In this document: positions 20,201 to 31,405 of the stretch, piece by piece
Position numbering within the stretch: position 1 is the stretch's first letter
How the letters are laid out: every line of letters starts with the position of its first letter
Source: Aporrectodea caliginosa
Lineage: Eukaryota > Annelida > Clitellata > Crassiclitellata > Lumbricidae
Length of the DNA stretch: 64,000 nt
Direction of reading: 5' to 3'
Assembly (NCBI GenBank): GCA_020284085.1
Contig: JACEVL010000005.1
Coordinates: forward strand, 1,285,215 to 1,349,214
Notes under the pieces: generated by a model
Database searches by the model: none
What the model was told of the DNA's origin: nothing
What the model saw: only the letters and a program-made list of their open reading frames with translations
Position numbers and translations under genes: made by a program

Positions 20201-23200
20201 AATTTGGAGATACAAGTTTAACTTTTTATCGAGTAACACGTTTGCTGTGTGAGAAAAAACCGTCGATTGCGAATATTCTCAGAGTTGTGGCAATGACATG
20301 CATGGAAAGCCACGAAGGTGACCTTAATTCTCTCTCTCTTAGATTCAAAGTATGACATTCGGCAGTGGCAGCAGCTGCAGCTGCTGCTAAAGAAACACGC
20401 CCACAATTTCAGGCAATGGCCGACAAAACTTGGAATTTCATGCCTTCATTCGTGCCAGCTTACATCTCAATCCTATAATCGGAAAAATATTAACTGATTA
20501 AGCACCAGTTTATTGCGACATGCATTTCAGTGTGATGATTCCGTCTTCTACAGAGCGTAAACGTGCTGTTTTAAAATTTTATAATGCCTGTGTCAAAGTG
20601 GCACTGCCACTTTGGTCTATAGCGTATAGGGTAGGCGGGCGGGCTAGGGGGAAAACCCCTCCCTCATTCAACCGAGCTCTCGTGGTATGGCAACATGAAA
20701 AGTGAGTGAAAATACGACAAAGTCTTGTACAGTCAGCCAAGCTTACAAATATCACAATGATTTCGTGTTCTACATTTTTCACGTGTTGTAACGAGCTCTT
20801 ACACCTTAAAAATTTGCGATAACTTCTAATGTGGCATCTTGCGAATAGAAGTTTAAGCATTTCCATCGAAACGCGTGATGCTACTTCATTCATTCCTGGC
20901 CACGACGCGGACTCTACACAACTCATCAACTGTATAAGATTTGCATTTTCATACTTACTTACCGCTGTGTATACATCATGGGTTCGCCGTTTGGTGAAAC
21001 GACCAAACGACTCGGTTTTCTAACCTTCCTTGCATTGACTTTAAAGATTTTGGTTTCATATTACCCCTCTCTTCCGCTAAACACTATTAAAAATTCAGCT
21101 GTTAAACACCAACATTTTACACGTCTCTCTCGCTCTCTCTCCAAAAACTAGTTAATGCTCTTCTCGCCAAGCGAAAATAATGATTCGGCTCTTATTCGGA
21201 GCGATTAAAATTGTCAATTACAGAGAGTAAGTCTCTCTCTCTCACCCTCCTACCCTCCACGGCCCCATGCCGCTTTCATTCTCGCTCTCTCAATATCGCT
21301 GTGTCCATGCCCCGTAAATGTCACCTGCTATCCAAAATTAACCAAGTGGGGTTTTTCCATGACTCTAGAATTTCAATGAATTTGAGATTTTTCAGAATTA
21401 AGAACCATTTGTGGAATGCATTACACAACTAAAAACATTTGATTGCCTGCCAACTGTCGTAAAAGAGCACTATGCAGGGTCTCAAAACACCTCTCCATAC
21501 AACAGCTCAAACCCTCGGTTCGCTAAATAAACTCTCAACTTAAGTCTCCAAGCTGTATAGAAAATTATAAGTCTGTTAAGTAAATACACGCATTCTAAAT
21601 GACGCACGTCTACAATTGGCAGGTTTGCTCTACAAACTCGCAATATTCTACTGTGAAGCTAGCTTTGAGTGTGAGTTTTAGGTGTCTGAAATGTAAAAGT
21701 TGTAAAACCACCAGGTCAGAAATATAAGCCGCGCATTTCTCTCGCTCACACGCTACTTGTCTGCCAAAAGCGCTTCGCTCCCTCTCTCAATCTCGCTCCC
21801 TCTCTCTCTCTCTCTCCCTCCACCTCTGCCAAACGCCTCTCTCCATCTCTCTCTCTCTCGCTCCCTCCCTCTCTCTCTCCCTCCAGCTCTGCCAAAGCGC
21901 CTCTCTCCCTCTCTCTCTATCGCCCCCTCCCTCTCTCTCTCCCTCCAGCTCTGCCAAAACGCCTCTCTCCCTCTCTCTCTCTCTCTCGCTCATGCACCAT
22001 CTGTAAAAGACACTTACTATCCGAAACTGAACCGAGAATTTCAATGAAACTGAGATTTCAGTTTAACTTTTCTCAGATTTAAGTTCATTTTGTTGAAAGA
22101 TTTGCATAACTAAATGCGTGAGCTGTAGGAGAATGCAATAGAGCAAAGACACCTGAGTGCTTTGCAAAAGTTGAATACCATGCTAAATTCAGTTTAGGCG
22201 ATGATTGTGCATGTGTAAACAGGCCTAAGGATAATGAATACTCAATAAGCGTTGGTCATCCTTGTAAAACAAGGCAAGCCCAACGAATGTCTTGCTGTCT
22301 AAGAGTAAAAGGTTGTCGCTCTAATTCAATGCAAGCGCACAAAAACATTGCAATTTGTGCCTATTGAATAATAAATTGGCCTTAGTCAGCCTTGAAAAAC
22401 AAGGCGAGCCCAAAGAATGGCTACCTAAGAGTAAAATGCTGTTGTGCCTCAAAAGGGTGCAAGTACTAAATATTCAACGCTAAATGGTCAGGCAAGAGCT
22501 GTAATGGCATGCAAGCGCAAACACTGGCTGCCTTGGCTTCCACACTAAGTGCTTGCGCGCCTTGGTGGGTGACGAAGATGGAGTTGCAAGGTTTGTAGTT
22601 GTAGGCTTGAGCCTAAAATGTGTGTGCCTAAGAGAAAATGGGTGTATGGTCCAAAAGAATTGAGTGCTTGCGTATAATGGCCTCTACCATTAAAGTTGAC
22701 CTAAGTGTAAATTGCTATACGCCAAACAATGCACATGTAAAAGAATGCAAGTGCAGCTACGAGAGTAAAGCCTAGCCATGTTGGACTCCAAGCTTAAATG
22801 TGAGCTATGTGAAAATGGCCAAAACAATGGCTGCTTGATTGTAGTAAGAAAAGTTGCAAAAATGGGCGCCTTGCAATGCTTGAGCAAAGATGGATGATGA
22901 GTATGGGCGGTAGATGACGGCTAGTGAGTAAAAATTGAGTGCTATAGGCCTACATGCAAGAATTGGTAGCTTGCTTGTATAAAAATTGGCTGCACACATA
23001 TGCGTGTGAAAGGCCCAAATAGAATGCACAGCATGCAAATAATGAATATTCAATGAGCTTTGCTAAGGCGTGTAGAGTGAAAGAAGAATGGAGGGGAGGG
23101 GTAGGGGCACACACACGCCCCACCCGCGCAACCCTTGGCCAAATTTAATGGGTGTCTGTTTTTAGCGGAGGCCGTCGTCGATTGACCTTTGAACTTTCGA

Positions 23201-23314
23201 TGACGTCATTGAGCCAGGAATGGGTGAGCCAGTAATGCATGGCCCAGGAACGGGTGAGCCAGTAATGCATGAGCCAGGAACGGGTGAGCCAGTAATTGTA
23301 TATTGATTACTACT
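20153..23314 (-). repeat. right arm of the 3.16-kb inverted repeat
   Basis: Reverse complement of 15820-18981 with very few differences. It ends in the same three ~30-base tandem units (23213-23298), then tattgattactac, then diverges: 34 bases later comes the terminus ggcaaccctg at 23338-23347. Confidence 0.97.
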
Positions 23315-23347
23315 TGTCCTCCTTTTGCCGGACGTCTGGCAACCCTG

Positions 23348-24790
23348 GTCAAGGTTAGGGTTAATGTCGTTTGTTCAGATTTGTGCATGTATTTTTTGTT
23401 TCTGCCTTCTGGCGTAATAAAGTACTGATTAGAACATGCTAGTTTAAATAGCGTTAATTCATCTTACTCCTGGTGAAGGTCGAACGTGTTAATGCTATAC
23501 TATACTGAATATTCCAGATGCCTTTCTGTTGGCCAATCACAGCGCATTGGAAGTATTGTTCCCACTAATGACAGGATGCCAAAAGATACCAAATATTATA
23601 TACAATATAATTGAAACTGGCCGGCCACGATGCTATAAGGCAAGTAGTGATCAGTGAAGGCTATGCACTTTTGTTGTATTGTCCCTCACTTCTGTGCGTT
23701 TCCCATTGAATAAAGGGCATCCACAGCACCCAGTTCCTCAGGCAAGGACTATAGGACCCACGTGTATGAGAGGGTCATAAACTTTACCCCCGACTAGCGG
23801 CTATGTCCGGCCTAAGTAGTGTGAAAATTTAAGCCGTCGGCAAACGGTGTGCATGGGCCTGGTGTCAGAGACGACGTAATAAGTCCTAGACCAGAATGGG
23901 CATGGTCAAACTAAAATTGGCATGGTAAAACCCATCATCAATAGTTTATGCAATTATGGCTGATCGCGCATGTGCAAAAATATTTATAGCCAAATCAAGC
24001 ATCGAGCAGTTGCATATGCGCATTTTTATCGTAGATGATCCGTTTAAGCACAAGTGTTTCAATCACAATATTACTATCCCGCTAAAAATAACTAATGAAA
24101 AGATTAAGGTTGTCTTTCACAAAGCACATGCAACTGTGTAATTTAACTTGCAGCTGCGAAAATTTAATTTTCAACCATGGCAAGCTAAAGGCCTTGCCGT
24201 TGTGACATGGTCATTTTTAAACAGTATCGTGTGGCTAAATTTGTCACAAATTATTAACAATTCGTGAAAAGTATCGTAAAGAACAAGTCGGGTGGATTTC
24301 GGCGATCCCTAAACGCTCTTTGGTGTCTATAAAATTCTGTTAAACCGACGAATCGCAACATCCGCCATCTTCCTGTTCATTTACAAAGCCGGCCTAGCCA
24401 TTTTATGCCTGGCTGTTTGCAGGCGTAGCCGTAGTCGGGCGTAAATGGGCTACGACATCTTCATGCACACCGATCTAATTGGCTAGGCTGGCTTAGAGCC
24501 AAATCTAGTCCTGCCTAGAACTTATGACCTTCTTACGTCTCATACACGCAGCCCAAGGAACCCAAAATGGTTAAGCATTGGAAGGCATTAAGGGTTCTAG
24601 ATCATTTAATCTAGGACAGGCATGTCTTTTTGGTTGGTTAACCAGGTCAGGGTTTGTATAGATCCATAATTATTGTTCCATCACGATTCATCAATCGCTT
24701 GTTAAACTTTCCCGGGACTTCCCTTTGTCTCTCGGTGAGGAGGGACAAAGCTGTCACATGTGACCAAATACCCTGAGGATCACCTGTGGC
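23348..24790. other. 1.4 kb without recognisable gene
   Basis: No exon, transposase or terminal repeat was recognised. A 61-residue ORF at 23956-24141 shows no known motif. The stretch contains aataaa at 23709-23714 following GC-richer text, which could mark a decayed transcription unit. Confidence 0.5.
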
Positions 24791-26311
24791 TAGGGCTGTC
24801 AACGGGGGCCCGGGTTGCCGGGCCCCCGTTCGAACGATTGAGCCCGGGCCGGTAAATCAATTTTCAAAGCCCGCGGAAGAGGCATAATGCCTTAAACAGG
24901 CATTCCAATTGTTTAATTATGGTCTAAGGGCAGATGGCTGTTGCCTGTAGAGCCAAGCCGCGTGGGGTGGGGCAGTCTACGACCCAAGATTGCTTGCGTG
25001 GGGGCAATTGTATTTAAAGAGGAGTGCCACGTTGTAACATCGTAACAGTACGCCATGAACGTGTGTGGCGGATCCCGAGTTTAACAACATCGTACAAAGG
25101 CCGTTGACGCCGGCATAAATTATTTTGAACAGTTCTCACGCTCGCGTGTGGTCTAAGAGAAGCCAATCCAAGAAGGGCAGGTGGACAGACAAGCCGCCCC
25201 TCCACGCCTATAGACTCTGGGTGGGAGGCCTTGGGCTAAATCCGCCGACAGCGGAGGGGGATTGGCTGTTTATGCCGGCTTCATTCAGAATAGACCTGTT
25301 CATGAGGGCTGCAGAATGTTGTGCCTCACTGGAAATCAGGGTTGGCAAGTTGTTGCCACCGCCGGTTATAACCGGTTATTGCCATGGCTATAACCGTCCC
25401 GGCAACAACCTCTTGGCAATAATGGCAACAATCTCTTGGCAAAAACCTTTTGGCAAAAATAGAAACTATTAATTATTGTGGTAATAAAATATGGAATCTT
25501 CACACGTTAGCTTCATTTTTTATTTCTTCTGGCTTGCTACTTTACAGAGTTGATTGATTTTAAATATATCATGCTTTAAATCAATCAAGTTTTTCCAAAT
25601 AAAAATCACCTGATTTAAATAATCATATAATTTCTTCCTAATAAAAGAAATTTACAAGTTTTACATATTAAATACAGTCAATATCAAATTGTGTAATATA
25701 TGAATTAGAAATTTTGCCAAACCATTGGCTTCTATACACTACTAATAAATTATGTACTACCAGGTAAGTATATAGAAAAGACATTTTGAAGTAGTTGAAC
25801 TGTAGGTCAGAATTTTTTTTATCTTAATCTCATATAGTTGACTTTAACTACATTTATACTATTATGGGTAATATCGATTTACTACAGTAGTTTTAATTTC
25901 CCACAAGAAACATTTATTATAACTATGCAGTCTGTGCAGTGAAATATGATTTTCATTTGCCTTGCCCTTACTTTGGAGAAAATGGGAAACAACTGGCAAT
26001 AACCGGCCGGCAACAACTGGCAATAACCGGCAATAACCGGTTATTGCCACTGTCCCGGCAACAATAGGTTGTTGCCGGCATTAACCCAACCCTGCTGGAA
26101 ATGTGTGTCCCCATGCAAGCTATCCTCCATCCTCCATCGGGACTGGCCGGTGACAGCTGTCAATCAATATAGCACACATATTACGAAATTTAACTAGTCT
26201 CTAGCAATCAATACCCAATTTGGAGGTTGTTTTAGTGACGGGCTTACGGGCCCCCGTTCAGGTTGTTCTCGGGTACCCGGGCTGCAGTTTACTAACATTT
26301 TGACAGCCCTA
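24791..26311. mobile_element. hAT-type non-autonomous element, TAGGGCTGTCAA family, copy 1
   Basis: Starts TAGGGCTGTCAACG and ends in the reverse complement of TAGGGCTGTCAAAATG. Flanking octamers are cctgtggc (24783-24790) and cccgtggc (26312-26319), identical at seven of eight. Subterminal regions are rich in GGGCCCG blocks. A second copy, in opposite orientation, is at 34293-35511. Eight-base duplications and T/CA(A/G)NG ends are hallmarks of hAT transposons. A second element (25337-26094) is nested inside. No transposase frame remains. Confidence 0.88.
25337..26094. mobile_element. hAT-type MITE nested in the preceding element
   Basis: Begins CAGGGTTGGCAAG and ends CCAACCCTG, with a perfect eight-base duplication CTGGAAAT at 25329-25336 and 26095-26102. 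Both subterminal regions are dense in ggttattgcca/tggcaataacc motifs, which may be transposase-binding repeats. The AT-rich interior has no coding capacity. Confidence 0.93.
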
Positions 26312-26399
26312 CCCGTGGCACGAGCACAGCACAGGGGTGTGGACCCTATCCGTTTCTTGCATGTCTTCCTGTAGCTCAGCAGAGACATTATCTGGTTTA

Positions 26400-26940
26400 G
26401 CCAATAACTTTTCTTTATTTTACAGAATAGCACTTACAACTACAGTATAGTATGCAGTTGATAGTGGTAGCCCTGACCACTTCATGAAGCCTGACCCCCG
26501 AAAACCCATGTGAGGTCAAAATACGATGGTCATGGAGAGATTGCTTGGCCCAAATGCAAAGTCTTTGAGCATACGGGGAAAAACCGAACTTTTCTGTAAT
26601 CTCAATGCCCAGTATAATTAATGACACAACCCTTTTAATGCCAGGCAGGACTGGAGGGACCTGTATAAGATTTACCTTTGGTTTGGTAAATACAAGCCAA
26701 GATCACAAGAATGCAGTCATCAGCATACTTGAAGATACGATTAAAGCTATGGAGAGGCTTTAGGCTGGAGATGGCTACTAGGAAGTTTACAGGACCCATG
26801 TCAGAACCCTGAATTATGTTGGCATTGATGTCAGCCAGTGAAGATTACAGGCCACGGAACTTGGTGCAATGACTACGATTGCTCAGGAGGGAGATAATCC
26901 AGTTGAATATTGTAGCGATATGACGTGGCGATGTGTGTTG
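26400..26940 (-). pseudogene. CR1/L2-like LINE RT, downstream fragment
   Basis: Minus-strand frames give a motif B remnant (IIQGSDMGPVNF), FKYADDCILVI (catalytic YADD) and SHGFSGVRLHEVVRATT, a block typical of the RT C-terminal region in this LINE group. Stops and frameshifts are frequent. The upstream part of an RT of the same type is at 27497-28010, so 26950-27495 probably interrupts one element. Confidence 0.75.
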
Positions 26941-26959
26941 CAATAATGGTTGTCATGAC

Positions 26960-27255
26960 GACCGGTTTTGACTACTGACTGCGTCCCCTCTCCCTTCCCC
27001 TTGGCTTCATGGTTTGGCTGGGTCCCCTCTCCCTTCCCCTTGGCTGCTCGGGGCTTGGCTGTGTCCCCACGCCGCCTGCCTGCATCCCGGAACTTGGCTG
27101 CGTCCCTCCTCCCCACGCCCACTGATTGCATCCCCGGGACTTGGCTGCATCCCCTCTCCCCATGCCGCCTGATTGCGTCCCCTCTCCCCACGTCGCGGCC
27201 GTCTGACTGCGTCCCCCGGGACTTGACTGCGTCCCCCTTCCCCACCCACTCTCCT
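26960..27255. repeat. C-rich minisatellite, ~33-bp imperfect units
   Basis: Repetition of ttggctgcgtcccctctccc with spacers ccacgccgcctga. The open frames across it on both strands are products of the repeat. It is strand-asymmetric: C-rich on the + strand, G-rich on the - strand. Confidence 0.88.
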
Positions 27256-27257
27256 CC

Positions 27258-27495
27258 TAAGATACTATAAATAGTGGGCGTTTAGTAGTTGTAGTTGTTC
27301 TTGTTCGTGTCGCTGTTGTGTGTGTGTGAATAGTGTCGTTAGTGGATAGTCGCTATTTGACAGTGTGGCTTGTGGAGGTGCGTTGAAGACTTGGCGGACG
27401 TTTGAAATAATACAAGCATTGCTGTGTCAACTCGAGTTGCTGTCGTCTTCTACGTCTACTTAGTGTTCGGTATCGTCGCTGGCATCGCTAAGTCC
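27258..27495 (+). promoter_or_regulatory. possible promoter or solo-LTR-like segment
   Basis: ctataaatag at 27265-27274 is a strong TATA match, followed by G/T-rich sequence (tgtgtgtgtg) and then the broken LINE. It lies between the minisatellite and the resumption of LINE sequence, as expected for part of an inserted element. No downstream ORF, TG...CA border or duplication was seen. Confidence 0.3.
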
Positions 27496-27496
27496 T

Positions 27497-28010
27497 CTAC
27501 CCGACCGCAGAGGCCGGACTTGGCAGACAATTGAACAAAGGGAGGATTCTGAACTCACCATCCCTGGTATTAGAAAGAAAGAGAGTTAGGGATCTGCCCA
27601 GGCTGACAGGGAGAAGAAGAAAGAGAATCCGACAGATACTCCGACCACTTCCCCAACAATTTTTGCCACAATATATTAGCTGGGATAGGCAGAGAGACCA
27701 ATTGATCAGCCAAGTATGAGTGTCTGATCGTATCAAAGGCATAGAGAAATCTGCAGAAATCACACGAACATAGGGTTCAGAATTAAGTGAGCTGAGAATG
27801 AAGTCTGAAACATATAAGAGCGGCAGAGGTAGATCCAGATTCACGCCCATTTCTCAGGCGGTTGACCTCAGACCACAGTTTCTTTGTTCCCCTACATAAT
27901 CCGTTGAAGGAGTATGCATTGCTCTTCATGATGAAACGTTTGATGCAGTCGGCAATGGCTGCAGCCGCCCATGAATGACCACGTCTGAATAGTCGGTTGC
28001 GCTTCCGCAG
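27497..28010 (-). pseudogene. CR1/L2-like LINE RT, upstream fragment
   Basis: Minus-strand YVRVISADFS followed, after a frameshift, by residues resembling the rest of RT motif A (normally SADFSKAFDTV) and the helix after it. It continues on the same strand toward 27497. Badly decayed. Confidence 0.65.
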
Positions 28011-28251
28011 GAGATATTTTGAGGAAAGGCGTCATGTACGACGGATCGCGTTCTTTGATATTGATCTTTTTAATAGGAAAGATAGGGTAACATCCATATT
28101 CCATAATTTGATTACAGTTACAGCTGCTATTAAGTTCTAGGTGTGGAGAGTGCAGATATATAATTAATTGGTCCACTAAGACAGAGAGACAGCGGTGGAA
28201 AAGCAATTTGAAAAATATAAGTCTTACATTGTGACTGTGAATGACCTAAGC

Positions 28252-29018
28252 CAGTACTTCTCAGTCTTTTTTGACTACGGAACCCTGTTGATCTGAAATT
28301 TTTTTTACGGAACCCTGACATAACCAAGCCATATTCTGGTATACGACTATACGTAGCACTTGTATGCGAATTAGACCAACATAGGTTTTATTAATAACAA
28401 TGATCGGAGTAGATACAGTTTTTATCCATCTAGTTTAACTTATGGAAATCTTGCTTGCTTGTTTGAGCCACAGGCTAAAAAGTCAAATCTTGCGACGACT
28501 AATTCGATCACTTACAATCATTCAATCGTCATGAAACTTGGCAGATAGACTCGCCCTCGCAGACACTTCATTCTATAAAAATTTCAGCTCCCCAAAAAGG
28601 CTAGCTTATAGAATCGGGGACTCAACTTTTCGAATCGGGGAATCCCTTTTCCGATACGACCAGCGTTGTCATTGGCCGCAACAAAAACGGGCGCTGCCTC
28701 ATTAAACGCACGCTATGACGTAAAATGAGCGCGGACTATATATTTGTAGAGGTAACTGCTTCGTAAGACGCATTATAGGATACTAGATGGATATAGTAAA
28801 AAACTTTGTTTTTACGGGCTGTATTTTATAATCCATGAAAATTAGATTAGAAATCATTTTAAATGAAATGTTTCCATGGAACCCTTGTTTTCGTTTCATA
28901 GACTGATTTCTGATGTAGCAACACAATCAAACAAAACTTTTACCCAACTTCCTCACTGAACCTTTTTCTTCCCCTCACGGAACCCTATGTTCCTTGGAAC
29001 ACACTTTGGGAAACGTTG
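28252..29018. mobile_element. hAT-type MITE with ACCTAAGC duplication
   Basis: The octamer acctaagc stands at 28244-28251 and 29019-29026. The left end is cagtacttctcagtc, and the right end reverse-complemented is caacgtttcccaaag; the pair is weakly similar, but both start CA. Both subterminal zones carry the phrase 'acggaaccctg' (28276, 28310, 28977). No coding capacity. Confidence 0.8.
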
Positions 29019-29180
29019 ACCTAAGCGATTGAGCAGAAAGGACAGATACAGGGAGAGCGTTCCAAAATTCTAGGTTCAGCAACCCAAATTGGCTCGTTCA
29101 CCGAGAGCAGATTCCCTCTTTTCTTCCATGATATGGCTTGTACTGTATTTAGTCAGTTTTTCTGTCCATTGTACGAATAC

Positions 29181-29494
29181 TTCTAAAGAACGAGCTTGCT
29201 GACTGATTCAGCTTCATGAGTCCACTTTGTCCGAAAAACTCGAAAACTAAGATATTTTGGCCACACCCTAAGACAGCCGCATGACAACATCGAGAGCAGC
29301 CTGGTGACGGGTCTCGTGGAAGGGGTTCGAGGACGAAGAAGGCCAAGAATATCGTGGATCGACAACATCCTGAACTGGACTGGACCTGTGGGTGCTGGCC
29401 TAATGAACGCGGCACGCGACAGAAAACACTGGGCATTGACACTCTATTCATGTAGCCAAACGTCGCGTAGCGACAATGGCGATGTGACGTGACA
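29181..29494 (+). mobile_element. RT C-terminal LINE fragment abutting the UBE2T exon 2 acceptor
   Basis: The + strand encodes a C-terminal block of the endonuclease/RT LINE type: MTGLVEGVRGRRRPRISWID then NILNWTG and ARDRKHWALTL. The 11-base sequence TGTACGAATAC is directly repeated at 29170-29180 and 29495-29505, so the insertion is bounded to the base. The right duplicate is followed by atttttatttcag and exon 2 of UBE2T. Heavily 5'-truncated. Confidence 0.9.
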
Positions 29495-29518
29495 TGTACG
29501 AATACATTTTTATTTCAG

Positions 29519-29588
29519 AAATTGTTGGTGGAGATGAAACACCATACAGGGGTGGCGTGTTCATGCTAGAAATAACAGTTCCGGATAG
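29519..29588 (+). CDS. UBE2T: UBE2T-like, exon 2
   Basis: Seventy bases between tttttatttcag and gtatga. It begins with AA (second and third bases of the Gln codon), then reads IVGGDETPYRGGVFMLEI and TVPD, and ends in AG, completed to Arg by exon 3. The segment is E2 strands beta-1/beta-2. The Arg (human Arg60) sits in the FANCL-contact surface of the family and is retained. A LINE fragment ends 24 bases upstream of the exon (29494). Confidence 0.95.
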
Positions 29589-30269
29589 GTATGATTGTTT
29601 TACTTGCATGTTCATGTAATTCAGGTAATAAAATTATGTATGATTCCAGATACAAATGATTGACATTTTATGCAGTCCTGTTTAGTTTACATGCTTTTAT
29701 GCTGTCATGTGCAGTCGTTAGTTTACTTGCTTTATCAGTTCTGTATGCTATATTAGGCCCCACAGAAATTTGCGCTAAAAAATTGTGTGCACATTAAAAA
29801 GTGGTAAAATGCGTTATTTTTGTGAATCAGTGTACCAAAGTACCAAAGAAAAAATTTAAAAGATGCAGAACTCAAGTTGCTAAAAATTTAAAAGATGCAG
29901 AGATCAAGTTAAGAAAAACCACACGTGTTTGATGTGAATGGTAGTGAAGTTTCTGGTGCACAAAAAGGTTAATGACTAGCTGCTAATTTCAGTATAAGCA
30001 TCGAATGCATGAACCATTGAATACCAAGAGATCTGTGACATCTTTCAAAATTGTAAGACGACTCAGCCACCTCAGGTCTAGAGAAAATGCAGGCTGCTAA
30101 CTTTAATTCTAGATAGTAAAAGCGTGTTACTCAAAGGGCTTAGTGAGCATAATAAATAATTGATGTGAACTGAAAAAGGCTTGAGCGCCCTATTTTGGTT
30201 CCTTTTTTCTTTCTTTTTCTTTTCTATAAGACAAGATAAATACATGGTCTTGGTGGTGTGTATGTGACT
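29589..30269. other. UBE2T intron 2, start; no element recognised
   Basis: AT-rich intronic sequence with a local near-repeat (aaaatttaaaagatgcag at about 29852 and 29885) and nothing coding. Confidence 0.6.
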
Positions 30270-30780
30270 TGAAACCCTACTTAGCCATAATGATCCCCTC
30301 TTTGTATAATTCCCAGAGTTGCATGCTCATTGGTTGCACGTAAAAACGCCTAATGTATTGGCATACGCGCTTAAAGGCTAAGAAGAGCTGCGTGCGTAAG
30401 TATGTGAAACGATGTAAGCCCAAACCAACTGCCCAGCTGTAATGTAAAATATTGTAATTTGTGGTTAATGAATAATGAATGAGCTTGTGCACCTTGCAAT
30501 GGAGGGGGGGGGCAGGCACTGGCCCTAAGAAGAGCGGACCTTGAAATGACCCTCCCACAGCTTTAGTGGGTGTCTGTTTCAGGCTGATGTCGTCAGCATT
30601 GCATTGCAGGCTAATAATAGAAACTGGCCTTTATAGCAGCAGTAGGTTTGGATGACGTCATTTGAACTTTGACCCTGATTGGGAGCCTGGCCAGTACTCT
30701 TCTGGGAGCGATTAGGAGCCTGGCCAGTACTCTTCTGGGAGCGATTGGGAGCCTGGCCAGTACTCTCCCCACTACTTAAA
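30270..30780. mobile_element. diverged solo relative of the outer end of the palindromic element
   Basis: Shares ordered motifs with the outer ~450 bases of the right arm (22870-23300): aatgaat near gagctt, a G-run, tgggtgtctgttt, gtcgtc, gacgtcat and gaactttga, and then a terminal tandem array of gagcc(a/t)gg units. Here that array is three ~33-base units (gggagcctggccagtactct) at 30677-30770. The order is conserved although the text between motifs has diverged. Confidence 0.55.
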
Positions 30781-30949
30781 TGTTACTCCTGTTACTCATT
30801 CTATTGATACAGTAACATTTCGGATATATGCATTATTGCATTTGCAGACTCAGACGTTGCTTTGAGAGTTGGTAGTACTAAGGCATCATATCTGATTGTG
30901 CATGGTTTAACGGTTTTAACCCATACTTCCAGTCTGGAATCAGTATCTG

Positions 30950-31172
30950 TATTTGTATGAGACAACAACGAGGCTAGTAAAGAAGTAAATGTCGCGTATT
31001 GGTCACCCATTTTCAACAGGTTGATTGCACTGTATCCACACCCTTAGCCAGCCATCCGTCCACCCGTCCTTAGGACGGGCTGAAATTATTTTGGACGGGC
31101 ATATATTATGCATGGACGTGATGAAAACACAGTTCACTGTTATTGAAAAAAGTAGTTTGTGTTAAATGTGAT
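30950..31172 (+). repeat. direct repeat copy 1 (partner 32809-33048)
   Basis: gagacaacaacgag, agtaaagaag, ttggtcacccattttcaaca, then gacgggctgaaatt and aaaaaagtagtttgtgttaa occur in the same order in both places with small indels. This is a local segmental duplication flanking the TIR element at 31406-32363. The palindrome ccgtccttaggacgg lies within both copies. Confidence 0.88.
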
Positions 31173-31352
31173 ATAATGTATAATCCATTCCTCCCTTCAT
31201 CTGAAGTTAACAGATTTTTGTTTGTAACATTGTATGCAAAACAAAACTGTTACAAATGTCATCAAAACCCATAGGTTATTCATTGCGTCGGACGGTCACG
31301 TCTTCGAAGTTAAAATGCTTTTTGGACGCCCTATTTCTGGCTAAGGGCCTGA
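31045..31352. mobile_element. 308-bp MITE-like unit with CCCTTAGCCAG ends
   Basis: Begins cccttagccag and ends ctggctaaggg (perfect 11-base inverted termini). No flanking duplication was resolved. The left ~140 bases recur at 32912-33048 inside the second direct repeat, where the right end is missing. Confidence 0.65.
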
Positions 31353-31405
31353 TTGTATCTAGGCTCTAAGTTTCTTGGTCATGCAGATAAAACTGAAATC
31401 AGATA

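Larger units (their letters stand above)
14995..23347. mobile_element. 8.35-kb palindromic, hAT-like non-autonomous element
   Basis: The outermost ends are TAGGGTTGCCAGAT on the left and, reverse-complemented, CAGGGTTGCCAGAC on the right, fitting the hAT terminal pattern (T/C)A(A/G)NG. The adjoining eight bases are gccagggt (14987-14994) and gtcaaggt (23348-23355), agreeing at six of eight. Within are two 3.16-kb inverted arms and a 1.17-kb loop. On the left, about 825 bases separate the terminus from the arm; on the right only 33, so the unit is asymmetric. Repeated ggaggac motifs occur near both ends. No transposase is encoded. The arms are certain; the termini and superfamily are moderate inference. 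Confidence 0.65.

Noticed and set aside
19745..20221. 158-residue ORF with perfect 14-residue repeats, coiled-coil-like
   Set aside because: The frame stays open only because the tandem unit is 42 bases; no leader, no unique domain, and it ends in the palindrome arm.
26883..27270. Arg/Gly-rich and Pro/Ser-rich ORFs on both strands
   Set aside because: Products of the C-rich ~33-bp minisatellite.
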